Of a stretch of 64,000 bases of DNA, positions 57,001-59,345 are shown piece after piece. Under the pieces are notes generated by a model. That model saw only the letters and a program-made list of their open reading frames with translations. It searched no databases and had not been told where the DNA came from. The translations under genes and the position numbers were made by a program. The stretch covers positions 6,585,430 to 6,649,429 of the forward strand of contig CM068581.1 in the NCBI GenBank assembly GCA_035048485.1, read 5' to 3'. Every line of letters starts with the position of its first letter. Position 1 is the first letter of the stretch. This DNA comes from Pteria penguin (Eukaryota > Mollusca > Bivalvia > Pterioida > Pteriidae).

Positions 57001-58980
57001 TAGGTCAAAGTCCAAAGTCAAGGGTTCATAAATCATGGTACCAATAGAGAGTCCAGGTCATGATAAATATGTATAATATATGGAATGTCAAAGTTGTAGT
57101 TTTTCTAAGTTAAAGTTTTGTCTACAGACATCAACAACCACAACGTCAGGGGTATGACATTAGCTCTCTGGATTTTTGTCCCAGTGAGTTAAAACGATTT
57201 CAAGTATGGTAAATAACATAGTTGTGTGTCAATAATTCGCTTTTTAAAATACGAAAATAACTGGTGTCACATGACTATGGCACTAACAACAATGTACCAC
57301 AGTGGACATTCACAGACACTACATTCCATATCAAAAGAATTGACTTTGATCGATCTGGGAATTTTAAGTTAAGTTTTGGGGATAAATGCAGAAGATTTCT
57401 CATTGGCAAGGGTTGAATATCTAATGTCCACCTAAAAAAACCATAACTTTATAAACCCCTATTAATACGCGAGTAATTTGCTTAAAAATTGGTGATATAT
57501 TCCATACAAGTATAAGATACAAGCTTATTGTACACCAATAATAAATTTCTTGTCTTTGCTTATTTGTAGTTGCATTATTCCTATATGCAAAAGAAGCCAG
57601 TGTAGTTCAGTGGTTGAGGCATTCATCTCATAAGTGGGTTTGACTTCTGGTAGATGGGCATATAAAAGATGGCTTTCACTTAAACTAGTACAAAGATGTA
57701 GACTTATAGCCGACTTTTCATATATATATATATATATATTCATATATTCATTCTTATAGACAAATTTTCATTTAATTTTAATTGATACATAACAATGACA
57801 TCGGATTATACTGTATAGGCTAAGAGGTTACAAATGCTTGTGCCATCACCATATGGGAAGTAAAATTAACATTGGCTCAATCACATTTGCGACTAATTTT
57901 ATGGTTGGGTGATCAAAACTTGGACCACCAGTCACTCAGATGGCAAATACTTCTTTATCTGTAAATAGTATCCATTTTGTCCTTTAAATCTGGGACTGAG
58001 AGAAGCTTAATGTTATGTATGTCACAGTCTTTTATTTAAGCATATTTGTGATTAACCAGCGTGTTAACAAGGTTGCCAGTATCCATCGACGCGGCGGCCT
58101 TGCCACGGCATGTAACGTTACAATGCCGGGGTTGTCTCCTGCTTGTCTCTTGCCCAGCAAGAAACAAGCAGAACCACAGAGTACTTTAAGGGGTTTGAAA
58201 AAACTAAAAGGTCACATTCCTTTTCAACAAAATGGACTGACAATCATCCATGGTTGATCCACTCAGACAGAGGAGGGGGGATGAAATGCACATACTGTAT
58301 GCAGCACGATTAGGGTGCTAAAAATCAGATTATAATGGGCTGCGAGAGTTTTAAACTGGACAGAAGATATGAAAGTGAAGATGACTGATGAAAGTGAATC
58401 TGACTCTGATCAGAGGATGAGAGCACTGTTTTAATACTCTAACAAACATAGAAAGAAAAATGGAAATTTAAATTTGAATAAAATTGAGGCATTCATTTTT
58501 TTTTTAACTTTCTTATATGAGCCCATCTGAAAAAACAGTTGGGCCCCTAATTTTCAAGCTGGGCCCGAAATTATTTCCTATGGTCCCGACTGGCCCCTCG
58601 ATCTTGCAGCTAATTTTACTCCCCGCCATTCAAGAGAAATAATTGTAAAGTGATGTAACTCAATAATCAACCATCAATCATTCCTATAAACAAAAGAGTT
58701 CAGTTAAATATAGACAGAAGACGGATTGACAAGCACAAGCCCCCAAAACAGAAAAATATCATTCTTGTATCTTGGTTTCAATAAGCCTACTGTATGGCTA
58801 TGGTACAGGGTACTACGCGGGTCCATAAACGGCACTTCGGGAACGAATATAAATCACTGAGTACACTGAGTAATCATTCTTTACATTTAAAAACCTAAAT
58901 TTCTATCTCTCATTCTCATATTCTCTCACCAAAACCAATTGTGTCGCACGCTCAAGCTCTTCCAACACATTGTTGTCCAT
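2675..58980 (-). CDS. XPO4: XPO4, exportin-4 (nuclear export karyopherin), complete, 25 coding exons
   Basis: Exportin-4 is an importin-beta superfamily transport receptor. In animals it binds RanGTP and carries cargo such as hypusinated eIF5A and SMAD3 out of the nucleus, and it can also import some SOX factors (family knowledge). I joined 25 exons, all with GT-AG introns and matching phases. They total 3414 nt including the stop, giving 1137 residues against about 1150 in vertebrates. Similarity runs the whole length: AEN.ILRFRK near residue 30, QLASLNGPIFPDD near 300, LLRILENRVSRLH near 490, LLSTFGRD near 655, KALVLGG near 740, SLCGVATATRMDN near 795, HISAADVVLYG near 935 and the C-terminal GFLCVK. 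The protein is an alpha-solenoid of HEAT-like helices with no signal peptide or membrane segment. No frameshift or internal stop is present. The start is the first in-frame ATG before the conserved LEELERA helix. Introns span 117 bp to 8.0 kb and hold nearly all the repeats of the window. Confidence 0.95.
2873..4681. other. XPO4 intron 24, part before the satellite
   Basis: 3521-3567 is an AT-only simple repeat. 4110-4510 holds three diverged copies of a ~120-bp segment (CCATAACTCCT, then TTTCATTGAAATC, then AGTTGCAATGA), related to the repeat at 1640-1920. Nothing else is recognised. Confidence 0.5.
4682..10739. repeat. 50-bp satellite, about 121 copies, in XPO4 intron 24
   Basis: Each 50-bp unit contains GTATGAGCTACAGACA, then TCACATGG, TATAAAAGAAAGAG and CCATGTGA. 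TCACATGG and CCATGTGA form an 8-bp inverted repeat around a 14-nt loop, so every unit can fold. Units differ mainly at three positions (G/C before TCACATGG; ACATG, ACGTG or ATATG at the join). Rare variants such as TATAAAGG with GAGGCATG (5661, 7811, about 10065) recur 2150 bp apart, showing higher-order duplication. One unit near 8803 has a 4-bp insertion. The array is not related to the flanking exons. Confidence 0.97.
10901..10993 (-). CDS. XPO4: XPO4 exon 24 (residues 1042-1072)
   Basis: The acceptor is GATTACAG|TTAGTG and the donor CAG|GTAGGA, phase 0 to 0, 31 codons. It encodes LVFHMLLLETFDMDLLETAS and FCLICLHQ, matching vertebrate LVFDMLVLQKHNTEM and FYTLVCLHQ. The donor lies about 160 bp before the 6-kb satellite of intron 24. 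Confidence 0.93.
10994..12789. repeat. XPO4 intron 23: AGGTCA-rich dispersed repeat with nested SINE
   Basis: From about 11217 to 12490, three or more ~120-bp modules read GTAGGTCAAAGGTC, CTCTTGTCATGAGG, GTGTGAAGT, GTTCAAAAGATA and GGTTAAAGTTTT. The end of one copy at 11940-11990 has GACAGACACACAGACAGGCC and a CCCCTGAATTTCATGTCAGG hairpin. Related copies lie at 28780, 35690, 47590 and 56490. Confidence 0.7.
11242..11516 (+). mobile_element. tRNA-derived SINE with CAAT tail and target duplication
   Basis: The head is tRNA-like, with A-box TGGCCTAGTGG and B-box GGTTCGAGTCC. A conserved body follows (GGTGTCATGTCTTTCGGATG; CGATAAAGATCCCTCACTGC; GGGTGGGTCAGTTGC) and a (CAAT)n tail. It is flanked by ATAAAGATCAAAAG (11228-11241) and ATAAAGGTCAAAAG (11517-11530), a 14-bp target duplication with one mismatch. 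The ends of the tRNA part do not pair as an acceptor stem, so this is not a working tRNA gene. It inserted inside the AGGTCA repeat. Confidence 0.9.
12790..12913 (-). CDS. XPO4: XPO4 exon 23 (residues 1000-1041)
   Basis: The acceptor is CTTAGCAG|TGTCAG and the donor AAG|GTAATA, phase 2 to 0. It encodes GTDITRLCLEIVTFLASHVF and CLSNFLK, matching vertebrate SEVCQLCLEALTPLAEQC and TRHFLK. Confidence 0.88.
13025..13495 (+). repeat. Dispersed repeat, copy 1 of 2 in the window
   Basis: About 470 bp that is clearly similar to 30345-30790. Shared blocks include GGTGCAAGTTTGGTAACTGT, TCACTCAAGTG and AAGCTCCTCTCAAC. Each copy holds an internal ~130-bp duplication. No coding potential is evident. Confidence 0.7.
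14020..15090 (+). repeat. CGTCCCGTC-ended dispersed repeat with internal copies and poly-C runs
   Basis: Blocks recur near 14390-14520 and 14850-14980 (AAGTCCAAGGGCCATAAATC, CTCGAACTGGTAC). TTTCTCAAAAATGA recurs at about 14260, 14590 and 14715. The end has tandem GACGCACGGACGG and ATACGTCCCGTCTAATAAGG. C runs of 14 and 16 lie at 14223-14236 and 14558-14573. Confidence 0.65.
16512..16642 (-). CDS. XPO4: XPO4 exon 22 (residues 957-1000)
   Basis: The acceptor is ATTTTTAG|TTCCCC and the donor ACA|GTATCC, phase 0 to 2. It encodes FPTLCSQYFKLIAFLAEVHP followed by EKFLCLD and IELGLA (vertebrate FPTLCNQYYKLITFICEIFP, LELGM). The donor is weak, but it gives the correct phase for exon 23, 3.6 kb downstream. 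Confidence 0.88.
16870..16970 (-). CDS. XPO4: XPO4 exon 21 (residues 923-956)
   Basis: The acceptor is TGCTTACAG|AAGAGG and the donor AAG|GTCAGT, phase 1 to 0. It encodes EHISAADVVLYGLHTIIPIM then DANLLK, matching vertebrate RSVSAADVVLYGVNLILPLM. The loop before it is shorter than in vertebrates. Confidence 0.93.
17154..17428. repeat. 27-29 bp minisatellite at the exon 20 donor, intron 20
   Basis: About ten units of GTCACTTAACTCCGGTACAG plus TATACAA follow the exon 20 donor. The copy at 17211-17229 carries ACCTGGGTCACTGAACTCT where the exon end reads ACCTGGGTCGCTGAAGTCT (17 of 19 identical), so the unit derives from the exon end and splice site. Confidence 0.9.
17429..17542 (-). CDS. XPO4: XPO4 exon 20 (residues 885-923); donor region amplified downstream
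   Basis: The acceptor is AACTTTTAG|GGAAAC and the donor CAG|GTATAC, phase 1 to 1. It encodes KRKVDEEEEEDRYNDILLVM and ELLTNLLSKDFIDFSDP (vertebrate QYQDLLLIMELLTNLLSKEFIDFSD). A 27-29 bp minisatellite related to the exon end and donor follows directly. Confidence 0.93.
17686..18295. repeat. 47-bp minisatellite in intron 19
   Basis: About 13 purine-rich units contain GGGCAGAGAAGGGAAGAGAA, AACCATTCATACCAAG and AACCACAAAAT. The open frames across it are repeat artefacts. About 70-bp diverged repeats with TTCACTTCCCC and GGAATGAATGGCAGAA follow at 18340-18600. Confidence 0.93.
18726..18792 (-). CDS. XPO4: XPO4 exon 19 (residues 863-885), short
   Basis: This 67-nt exon is too small to stand out as an open frame. 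The acceptor is TGTTGTAG|GATAAA and the donor AAAG|GTAACC, phase 0 to 1. It encodes SKKLYEVSMSAVKMYSMHNK, matching vertebrate SKAMNLYEACLTLLQVYSKN, and it restores the frame between exons 18 and 20. Confidence 0.9.
18793..19459. other. XPO4 intron 18, nothing recognised
   Basis: AT-rich intron without recognisable repeats or conserved coding sequence. The open frame at 18983-19309 on the plus strand is low-complexity in composition and matches no family I know. Confidence 0.5.
19460..19548 (-). CDS. XPO4: XPO4 exon 18 (residues 833-862)
   Basis: The acceptor is CTATTCAG|ATGTAT and the donor GAA|GTAAGT, phase 1 to 0. It encodes CLELYSEVIQKQLCYLGE, matching vertebrate IIEVFVEVAHKQICYLGE. Confidence 0.92.
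19549..20856. other. XPO4 intron 17
   Basis: Mostly unique AT-rich DNA. A run of 13 G lies at 20652-20664. ATGAATGGGT.GGGTG occurs twice near 20350 and 20425. No gene is seen. Confidence 0.5.
20857..21061 (-). CDS. XPO4: XPO4 exon 17 (residues 765-833)
   Basis: The acceptor is CTGTTACAG|GTACTA and the donor TTAG|GTAGGT, phase 0 to 1. It encodes ESLCGVATATRMDNLYRLYH followed by FLMPLLQETVKLL (vertebrate EALCGIAEATQIDNVAILFN, FLMDFL). A second GT four bases downstream would break the frame with exon 18. Confidence 0.93.
21170..23900. repeat. 57-bp satellite, about 48 copies, in intron 16
   Basis: The unit contains CATACAGTGACGTAGCTTAG, TCCACTTTGGTTACTACATA and TCATGGCTTTGACTTAA. Several units lack one T (AGCTAGTCC), giving 56 bp. 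Because 57 is three times 19, the array gives long repetitive open frames on the minus strand, none likely to be coding. It starts about 110 bp from the exon 17 acceptor. Confidence 0.97.
23901..25239. repeat. Rest of intron 16, with a 36-bp minisatellite at 24602-24750
   Basis: Four units of AAAGACAACAACACAGGAAG then GAAACTCAGACT lie at 24602-24750. The remainder is AT-rich with no recognised gene. Confidence 0.8.
25240..25411 (-). CDS. XPO4: XPO4 exon 16 (residues 707-764)
   Basis: The acceptor is GAATTTTAG|AGCAGT and the donor TAT|GTAAGC, phase 2 to 0. It encodes FWTLAKQESNFQPPLDALSS and RRYLLKALVLGGAGVEEARR, then EQYWHY. The vertebrate match is WWNLAKQFASRSPPLNFLSS, LMKALVLGG and QQYW. 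Confidence 0.94.
26091..26194. mobile_element. Perfect 104-bp palindrome flanked by ATAC direct repeats (MITE-like)
   Basis: The two 52-bp arms are exact reverse complements with no spacer; the centre is ACAACC|GGTTGT. The ends are TGTCATTTGATAAC and its complement. ATAC lies immediately outside both ends (26087-26090 and 26195-26198), as expected of a 4-bp target duplication. It lies in XPO4 intron 15. Confidence 0.85.
26513..26795 (-). mobile_element. Diverged SINE, same family as 11242-11516, reverse orientation
   Basis: The reversed copy shares the TTGATTGATT tail, ATATATGGTGACAGCATCTG-like body, GCAACAGACCCACCC, GAAGGATCTTTTACATGCC and TCATCTGAAAGACAG. It ends in the tRNA-like head with a degenerate B-box (TTGAACAC). 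It lies in intron 15. Confidence 0.85.
26808..27075. repeat. 45-bp minisatellite in intron 15
   Basis: About five units of TACTGAATACCTACAGTAAA, CTACAACTCCAACTC and AAAATACACG. The first two units are diverged. Confidence 0.88.
27336..27505 (-). CDS. XPO4: XPO4 exon 15 (residues 651-707); acceptor region triplicated
   Basis: The acceptor is ATTTGTCAG|ATAAGT and the donor CAA|GTGAGT, phase 0 to 2. It encodes STFGRDTEAAQWIITFLLNR and then IVSNLAVWNSEEKLMEDTLQ, matching vertebrate VISNLSVWSSEQDLANDTVQ. Two diverged copies of the acceptor plus exon start lie immediately upstream in the intron. Confidence 0.95.
27506..27600. repeat. Two extra copies of the exon 15 acceptor and exon start
   Basis: On the minus strand, TTTGTCAG followed by ATAAGT, ATAATT or ATAAGT occurs three times at about 41-44 bp spacing. 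The last one is the real exon 15 acceptor. The farthest copy also keeps CTTATCAAC from inside the exon. The copies are diverged and lie directly upstream of the functional site. Confidence 0.75.
28238..28439. repeat. 40-bp minisatellite in intron 14
   Basis: Five units of TAACTTCTCTCCAAACCAGT plus AAATAGCATATAGTTTTACT, almost identical. Confidence 0.93.
28780..29110 (+). repeat. AGGTCA-rich dispersed repeat, copy 2
   Basis: It shares CCAAGGTCAAGGTCA, GGTCTTGTCACAAGGAATAC, ACACATATGAAATATGA and AGAGCCCTATC with the copies at 11217, 35690, 47590 and 56490. All five have the same orientation. Confidence 0.75.
29160..29595 (+). pseudogene. Retroelement tail: C-terminal remnant of a reverse-transcriptase-type protein
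   Basis: The conceptual reading holds ASYLDIFLTFDSNGHLDTSL, then AYGVFISQLIRYARACSLYD and SSLRRFYGRYGDLVGKYDV before a stop at 29593. This is the C-terminal tail seen in many 'reverse transcriptase domain-containing' predictions from molluscs and cnidarians. It is broken: one base is extra near 29205, with in-frame stops at 29296-29298 and 29341-29343. The following ~230 bp (GGAGACGCTTACTCTCCCCT) looks like its 3' UTR. I cannot place the element class with confidence. It lies in intron 14, antisense to XPO4. Confidence 0.8.
30122..30290 (-). mobile_element. Degenerate SINE fragment
   Basis: It shares CAGACCCATCCAAAGCAGTG, AGGATCTGTTACATGCC and a tRNA-like head remnant (GGGAATCAAACC) with the SINEs at 11242 and 26513. 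The middle of the body is missing. Confidence 0.65.
30345..30790 (+). repeat. Dispersed repeat, copy 2 (pair of 13025-13495)
   Basis: It has the same block order as 13025-13495, ending in AAGCTCCTCTCAACTTTGTC and TGAGCTAAAA, with the internal ~130-bp duplication retained. Confidence 0.7.
31257..31416 (-). CDS. XPO4: XPO4 exon 14 (residues 597-650)
   Basis: The acceptor is TTGTGGCAG|ATTGGT and the donor CAA|GTATGT, phase 2 to 0. It encodes LCEVENRALQAKLSHILSPQ followed by FLRRWMAAYLVPDE, matching vertebrate EVESRAIRADLTHLLSPQ and FLKRWAKTYLLVDE. Confidence 0.95.
31417..32050. other. Intron 13, first part; nothing recognised
   Basis: AT-rich DNA without clear repeats or conserved coding sequence. 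Confidence 0.45.
32060..32340. repeat. Irregular 15/17-bp minisatellite, block 1 (intron 13)
   Basis: Alternating GGCATGATGACAGAT and GGCATGATGACAGGCAT elements make composite units of about 32 bp. The second block of the same family lies at 33030-33536. Cys/His/Met-rich open frames over it are repeat artefacts. Confidence 0.92.
32341..33029. other. Spacer between the two related minisatellite blocks
   Basis: A 13-C run lies at 32382-32394, then about 600 bp of less repetitive DNA with somewhat higher GC. Short opposing open frames at 32576-32927 match no family I know. CATACCTGCCAACCCTAG near 32334 and the AATCGGAACAGTTGGCATGT at 33013 look like the two ends of one insertion into the array, in opposite sense. 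Confidence 0.4.
33030..33536. repeat. Irregular 15/17-bp minisatellite, block 2 (intron 13)
   Basis: Same elements as 32060-32340 (GGCATGACGACAGGCATGGC and variants), about 32 bp per composite unit. Confidence 0.93.
33660..33840 (-). CDS. XPO4: XPO4 exon 13 (residues 537-597)
   Basis: The acceptor is GTCTTGTAG|CTCATG and the donor CAG|GTATTA, phase 1 to 2. It encodes EAEGETPMIPSDVMQYSISQ and VQTTLQVMASPGERVESIPG, matching vertebrate TQGETPLIPPEIMEYSIK and INTTLQILGSPGEKASSIPG. Confidence 0.95.
33878..34145. repeat. 25-bp minisatellite in intron 12
   Basis: About ten units of GTGTTATAGTGATCATCCAG plus ATTAG. It abuts the duplicated exon 12 ends at 34147. Confidence 0.92.
34147..34458. repeat. 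Four 78-80 bp partial copies of exon 12 end plus donor
   Basis: Starts lie near 34147, 34225, 34303 and 34383. Each repeats the last ~58 nt of exon 12 (ACCATGACAATCCAGTG, GATCCTCATACAGTACATTA on the plus strand) and ~20 nt of intron. The donor GTGAGT of one copy (34216-34224) is intact; the other three have lost it. No acceptor accompanies them, so they are not alternative exons. Confidence 0.92.
34459..34598 (-). CDS. XPO4: XPO4 exon 12 (residues 490-537); 3' end duplicated downstream
   Basis: The acceptor is CTCCTCAG|GATACT and the donor CCA|GTGAGT, phase 2 to 1. It encodes RILENRVSRLHSHLQRLQQH and VLYEDLHWIVMVA (vertebrate LLEERVTRLHGQLQRHQQQ, DLYEDIHWLILV). Four partial copies of its last ~58 nt plus the donor region follow in intron 12. 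Confidence 0.94.
34599..35689. other. Intron 11, first part
   Basis: AT-rich unique-looking DNA. A short direct repeat (GAGTTATGTTTCTTTGT) occurs twice at 34787-34850. No gene is seen. Confidence 0.5.
35690..36175 (+). repeat. AGGTCA-rich dispersed repeat, copy 3, best-preserved end
   Basis: Two ~125-bp modules (CTGGTCAAAGGTCAC, GGTCTTGTCATTAAGAAC, CCAAATATGAAAGCCCTAC) are followed by GACAGACAGACGGACAGACA and a terminal hairpin, GGGCACCCCGTATGAAGCGG then GGCCC. The TGGTCAAAGGTCA is a direct repeat of nuclear-receptor half-sites spaced by one base. Confidence 0.75.
36825..37655. repeat. 33-34 bp minisatellite in intron 11
   Basis: About 24 moderately diverged units of TCACATTTATATAGCTATGC plus TCCCCAAGTCTGTC. 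The open frames over it are repeat artefacts. Confidence 0.95.
37656..38661. other. Intron 11, last part, with a 53-bp exact duplication
   Basis: 37972-38024 repeats 37919-37971 (CAGGTACATGGGTATGTCAT, GGGCTTAATGCTTTATC). Otherwise unique AT-rich DNA. Confidence 0.65.
38662..38792 (-). CDS. XPO4: XPO4 exon 11 (residues 447-490)
   Basis: The acceptor is TTTTTTAG|AATGAA and the donor CAG|GTATGA, phase 0 to 2. It holds the acidic stretch STEEIDELEEDDSIRFNDQL and then SIGALGRMAPEHSIPLLA, as in vertebrate EISELQEDDRDQFSDQLASVG. The vertebrate insert before this stretch is shorter here, which accounts for much of the length difference. Confidence 0.93.
39190..39835. repeat. 51-bp minisatellite in intron 10
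   Basis: About 13 units of AGAGGTAGATAATCTACCAT, CTTTATGTCATGTGTCAATG and TCACTGTCATC. Some units lack 3-6 bp. Each holds the near-palindrome GTAGATAATCTAC. The long open frames on both strands come from the length being a multiple of three. Confidence 0.95.
40560..41543. repeat. 25/51-bp minisatellite running into the exon 10 donor
   Basis: 51-bp units between 40600 and 41060 are made of two half-units (GTGTACCTATGATCTAACTT.. and ATGTACCTGTGATCCAATAC..). They give way to ~25-bp units up to the exon. Units such as CACCTGTGATTTGCTACCCT match the exon 10 end TACCTGTGCCCTGCTCCCCT, so this array too resembles an amplified exon end plus donor. Confidence 0.88.
41544..41720 (-). CDS. XPO4: XPO4 exon 10 (residues 388-446)
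   Basis: The acceptor is GAATACAG|TTACAT and the donor CAG|GTAAAT, phase 0 to 0, 59 codons. It encodes DDTLHMEAYERMLETWMELL and later TIQVFNGYVQCHISSPEGS. The vertebrate match is DDMVYMEAYDKLLESWLTL and VQVFNSYIQCHLAAPDG. The last two dozen nt resemble the minisatellite units that follow the donor. Confidence 0.93.
41721..44509. other. XPO4 intron 9, no gene seen
   Basis: 41985-42050 holds three ~25-bp repeats with GCCATGCCCTTTTT (pure CATGCCC core), and similar TGCCCTTTTT blocks recur at 43880-43945. An AT-only stretch lies at 44020-44065. The rest is AT-rich and unrecognised. Confidence 0.5.
44510..44684 (-). CDS. XPO4: XPO4 exon 9 (residues 329-387)
   Basis: The acceptor is TTGTTTATAG|TATAG and the donor GCT|GTAAGT, phase 2 to 0. 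Intron 8 before it is only 117 bp. It encodes MSLPEDLLQSFLNHLTEQTC then GRAAALEEA, matching vertebrate IPSELFSSFVNCLTHLTC and GRSAALEE. Confidence 0.92.
44802..44959 (-). CDS. XPO4: XPO4 exon 8 (residues 277-329)
   Basis: The acceptor is ATTTTTCAG|ATTCAT and the donor AAG|GTAACT, phase 0 to 2. It carries the highly conserved CISQLASLNGPIFPDDNARA (vertebrate CLAQLASLHGPIFPDE). Confidence 0.95.
45142..45254 (-). CDS. XPO4: XPO4 exon 7 (residues 239-276)
   Basis: The acceptor is TTGTGTAG|CATATAG and the donor AAG|GTAAAA, phase 1 to 0. It encodes SFEVSQNSPLKPNENWRSTL followed by LDKDMLQLFFK. The vertebrate match is FESSQNVLLKPTESWRETLL. Confidence 0.92.
45475..45895. repeat. About 39-bp minisatellite in intron 6
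   Basis: About ten units of GTATGTTGTATGTGGAGGAA plus GATAAGGTAACCACAGTTT. Some carry an extra TGTTGTA. Confidence 0.92.
45933..46089 (-). CDS. XPO4: XPO4 exon 6 (residues 187-239)
   Basis: The acceptor is TTGTTTCAG|GAAAAT and the donor TTA|GTATCC, phase 0 to 1. It encodes ENDLRRVFLFALQVLNEIE and ends around HVLCWEFTHK. The vertebrate counterpart starts EEDLRQIF and has QVLSWNF. The donor is weak, but it is the only one that joins exon 7 in frame. Confidence 0.88.
46240..46625. repeat. About 40-bp diverged minisatellite in intron 5
   Basis: Irregular units contain CCTTTGACAGGTACACTAGTG-like blocks (CTTTGACAGGTACAC, CACCTATCTACTAAC). Divergence is high. Confidence 0.8.
46747..46863 (-). CDS. 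XPO4: XPO4 exon 5 (residues 148-186)
   Basis: The acceptor is ATTTGTAG|CAACTT and the donor GAG|GTAAGC, phase 0 to 0, 39 codons. It encodes ACSMLTALLNEYSSSSRMS followed by WEFHIKCKRAFE. This matches vertebrate ACSILTALLSEFSSSSKTS and EFHGNCKRVF. Confidence 0.94.
46960..47165. repeat. About 50-bp minisatellite in intron 4
   Basis: Four units of CCAGATGACAAGCAACCAAA, CAACTGGCTAAGCATTCAGC and CAACCAG. Confidence 0.9.
47335..47476 (-). CDS. XPO4: XPO4 exon 4 (residues 100-147)
   Basis: The acceptor is GGGTTGTAG|TTTACAG and the donor ATG|GTAGGA, phase 2 to 0. It encodes LQSYVREQVLQTVAVILKRG, then HLVGSGNVTM. Vertebrate exportin-4 has LQKYVREQILLAVAVIVKRG here. A TTTACAG lies seven bases inside the exon, but the upstream AG is the one that keeps the frame with exon 3. 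Confidence 0.93.
47590..47845 (+). repeat. AGGTCA-rich dispersed repeat, copy 4, single module
   Basis: GAAGGTCAAGCTTC, TCAAAGAGATATTGTCACAAG, ACATGTCAAATATCAAAG, then CAGAAGGACAAACC and a CATATGCCCCTGAA end. It lies at the 3' end of intron 3. Confidence 0.7.
48168..54303. repeat. 50-bp satellite, about 122 copies, derived from exon 3 end plus donor
   Basis: Read on the minus strand, each unit starts GTAGAATCATTG, continues CCACCCTGTCTGTTAC and ends GATATATAACACAACATATC then AG. The last 50 nt of exon 3 have the same start (ATAGAATCATTG) and the same final 22 nt; they differ only in the middle. Every unit therefore restates the donor CAG|GTAGAA. Some units have one extra AT (52 bp). The units next to the exon (54160-54303) are the most diverged; the rest are nearly identical. 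Confidence 0.97.
54304..54445 (-). CDS. XPO4: XPO4 exon 3 (residues 53-100); its last 50 nt founded the intron 3 satellite
   Basis: The acceptor is TATTTTCAG|AG and the donor CAG|GTAGAA, phase 1 to 2. It encodes DYVLFQAATTIKEAIIREW and later SFLLRYITQHI, matching vertebrate DYVLFQAATAIMEAVVREW. The final 50 nt (54304-54353) are the parent sequence of the 50-bp tandem array that begins at the donor. Reading through the donor gives AGG TAG, an immediate stop. Confidence 0.93.
54446..55165. other. Intron 2, first part, nothing recognised
   Basis: AT-rich. A block rich in ATATCTCG and CATCCC at 54590-54720 may be an old repeat. No gene is seen. Confidence 0.45.
55166..55437. repeat. 33-bp minisatellite in intron 2
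   Basis: Eight units of CAATTCAGACACTTGAACCA plus TGTGTAATCTGTC. Its 33-bp length gives periodic open frames that are not coding. Confidence 0.92.
55842..55947 (-). CDS. XPO4: XPO4 exon 2 (residues 18-53)
   Basis: The acceptor is TTCTTAG|GCACC and the donor ATGG|GTATGA, phase 0 to 1. It encodes APPDIVTSEQRHEAENVILR, then FRKTKLPYNICKFIM. This is the importin-beta N-terminal region (helix 1B-2A), matching vertebrate MAPPSMVNNEQRQHAE with FRKSK. Confidence 0.93.
56490..57190 (+). repeat. AGGTCA-rich dispersed repeat, copy 5, multi-module
   Basis: Four ~120-bp modules share CAAGGTCAAGGTC, CTGGTCATGAGGAATCC, ATGTGAAATGTCAAAGCTGT and GGTTCAAAAGATATAGCC. It ends with CAACGTCAGGGGTATGACAT. It lies in intron 1. 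Confidence 0.75.
57588..57665 (+). mobile_element. tRNA-like SINE head fragment
   Basis: AGCCAGTGTAGTTCAGTGGT then GTGGGTTTGACTTC resembles A- and B-boxes of a tRNA-derived SINE head, with the body missing. An (AT)n run follows at 57718-57740. Intron 1. Confidence 0.45.
57745..58929. other. Intron 1, exon-proximal part
   Basis: No repeat or exon is recognised with confidence. 58060-58210 is unusually GC-rich (CGACGCGGCGGCCTTGCCAC) with a short plus-strand open frame of no known family. 58510-58610 carries three GGGCCC-type blocks. Confidence 0.45.
58930..58980 (-). CDS. XPO4: XPO4 exon 1 (residues 1-17), start codon
   Basis: It encodes MDNNVLEELERATQLVL and ends in phase 0 at donor TTG|GTGAGA. 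The LEELERATQLVL helix corresponds to the first amphipathic helix of vertebrate exportin-4 (AQLENAAKVL). No other in-frame ATG is seen in the roughly 70 nt upstream before a long A/T homopolymer. The vertebrate protein starts about nine residues earlier, so the short N-terminus is plausible but unproven. Confidence 0.85.
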
Positions 58981-59124
58981 CGTCGTACAAAAGTGAAAGC
59001 AACATATAATTTTACGATTTTGATTTATTGAAAAACGAATATTTTGGGTTTTTTTTTTTTTTTTTTTTTTTTTAGTACACAGTAGTTAGAGATGAGCCAT
59101 CGTGACCCAATCTGTAATACTTGA
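58981..59124 (-). other. XPO4 5' UTR and presumed promoter region
   Basis: The transcript start cannot be placed. A 29-nt T run (A on the transcript strand) sits at about 59046-59074, less than 100 bp upstream of the ATG. No clear TATA box is seen. A SINE lies just upstream. Confidence 0.4.
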
Positions 59125-59345
59125 ACTCAGTCTGGGTAACCTAGAGGTTCCATGTTCGAGTATAGTCCGACAAATCTGACGAAGGGCATTTTTATCATTC
59201 GATAAAAATGCCCCACGTCAGATTTGTCGGACTAGTTCCAGTCCGGATGGCACGTCGGTGTCCTGTATTTCGGACGAAACAAAAAACGCCAAAGTGCAGG
59301 TGTCACAATGAAGAGCACTACTTCGTTAGCCTCCGACCATAGGTG
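59125..59345 (+). mobile_element. SINE interrupted by a hairpin element
   Basis: It starts with a tRNA-like segment (GGGTAACCTAGAGGTTCC, B-box-like GTTCGAGT). After the hairpin at 59163-59234 it continues GTCCGGATGGCACGTCGGTG, TCCTGTATTTCGGACGAAAC and GTGCAGGTGTCAC. The GGATGGCACGTCGGTGTC core parallels GGTGTCATGTCTTTCGGATG of the SINE at 11242, so this is probably a related family. Confidence 0.7.
59163..59234. mobile_element. 72-bp hairpin (MITE-like) with TA flanks
   Basis: The 34-bp arms differ at two positions around a 4-bp loop (ATTC). The arms start TAGTCCGACAAATCTGACG. If the element is taken as GTCC...GGAC, both sides are TA, as left by Tc1/mariner-type transposition. It splits a SINE. 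Confidence 0.75.

Noticed and set aside
58015..58257. 80-residue plus-strand open frame in a GC-rich patch
   Set aside because: No recognisable domain, no supporting splice context, and it lies antisense within XPO4 intron 1.
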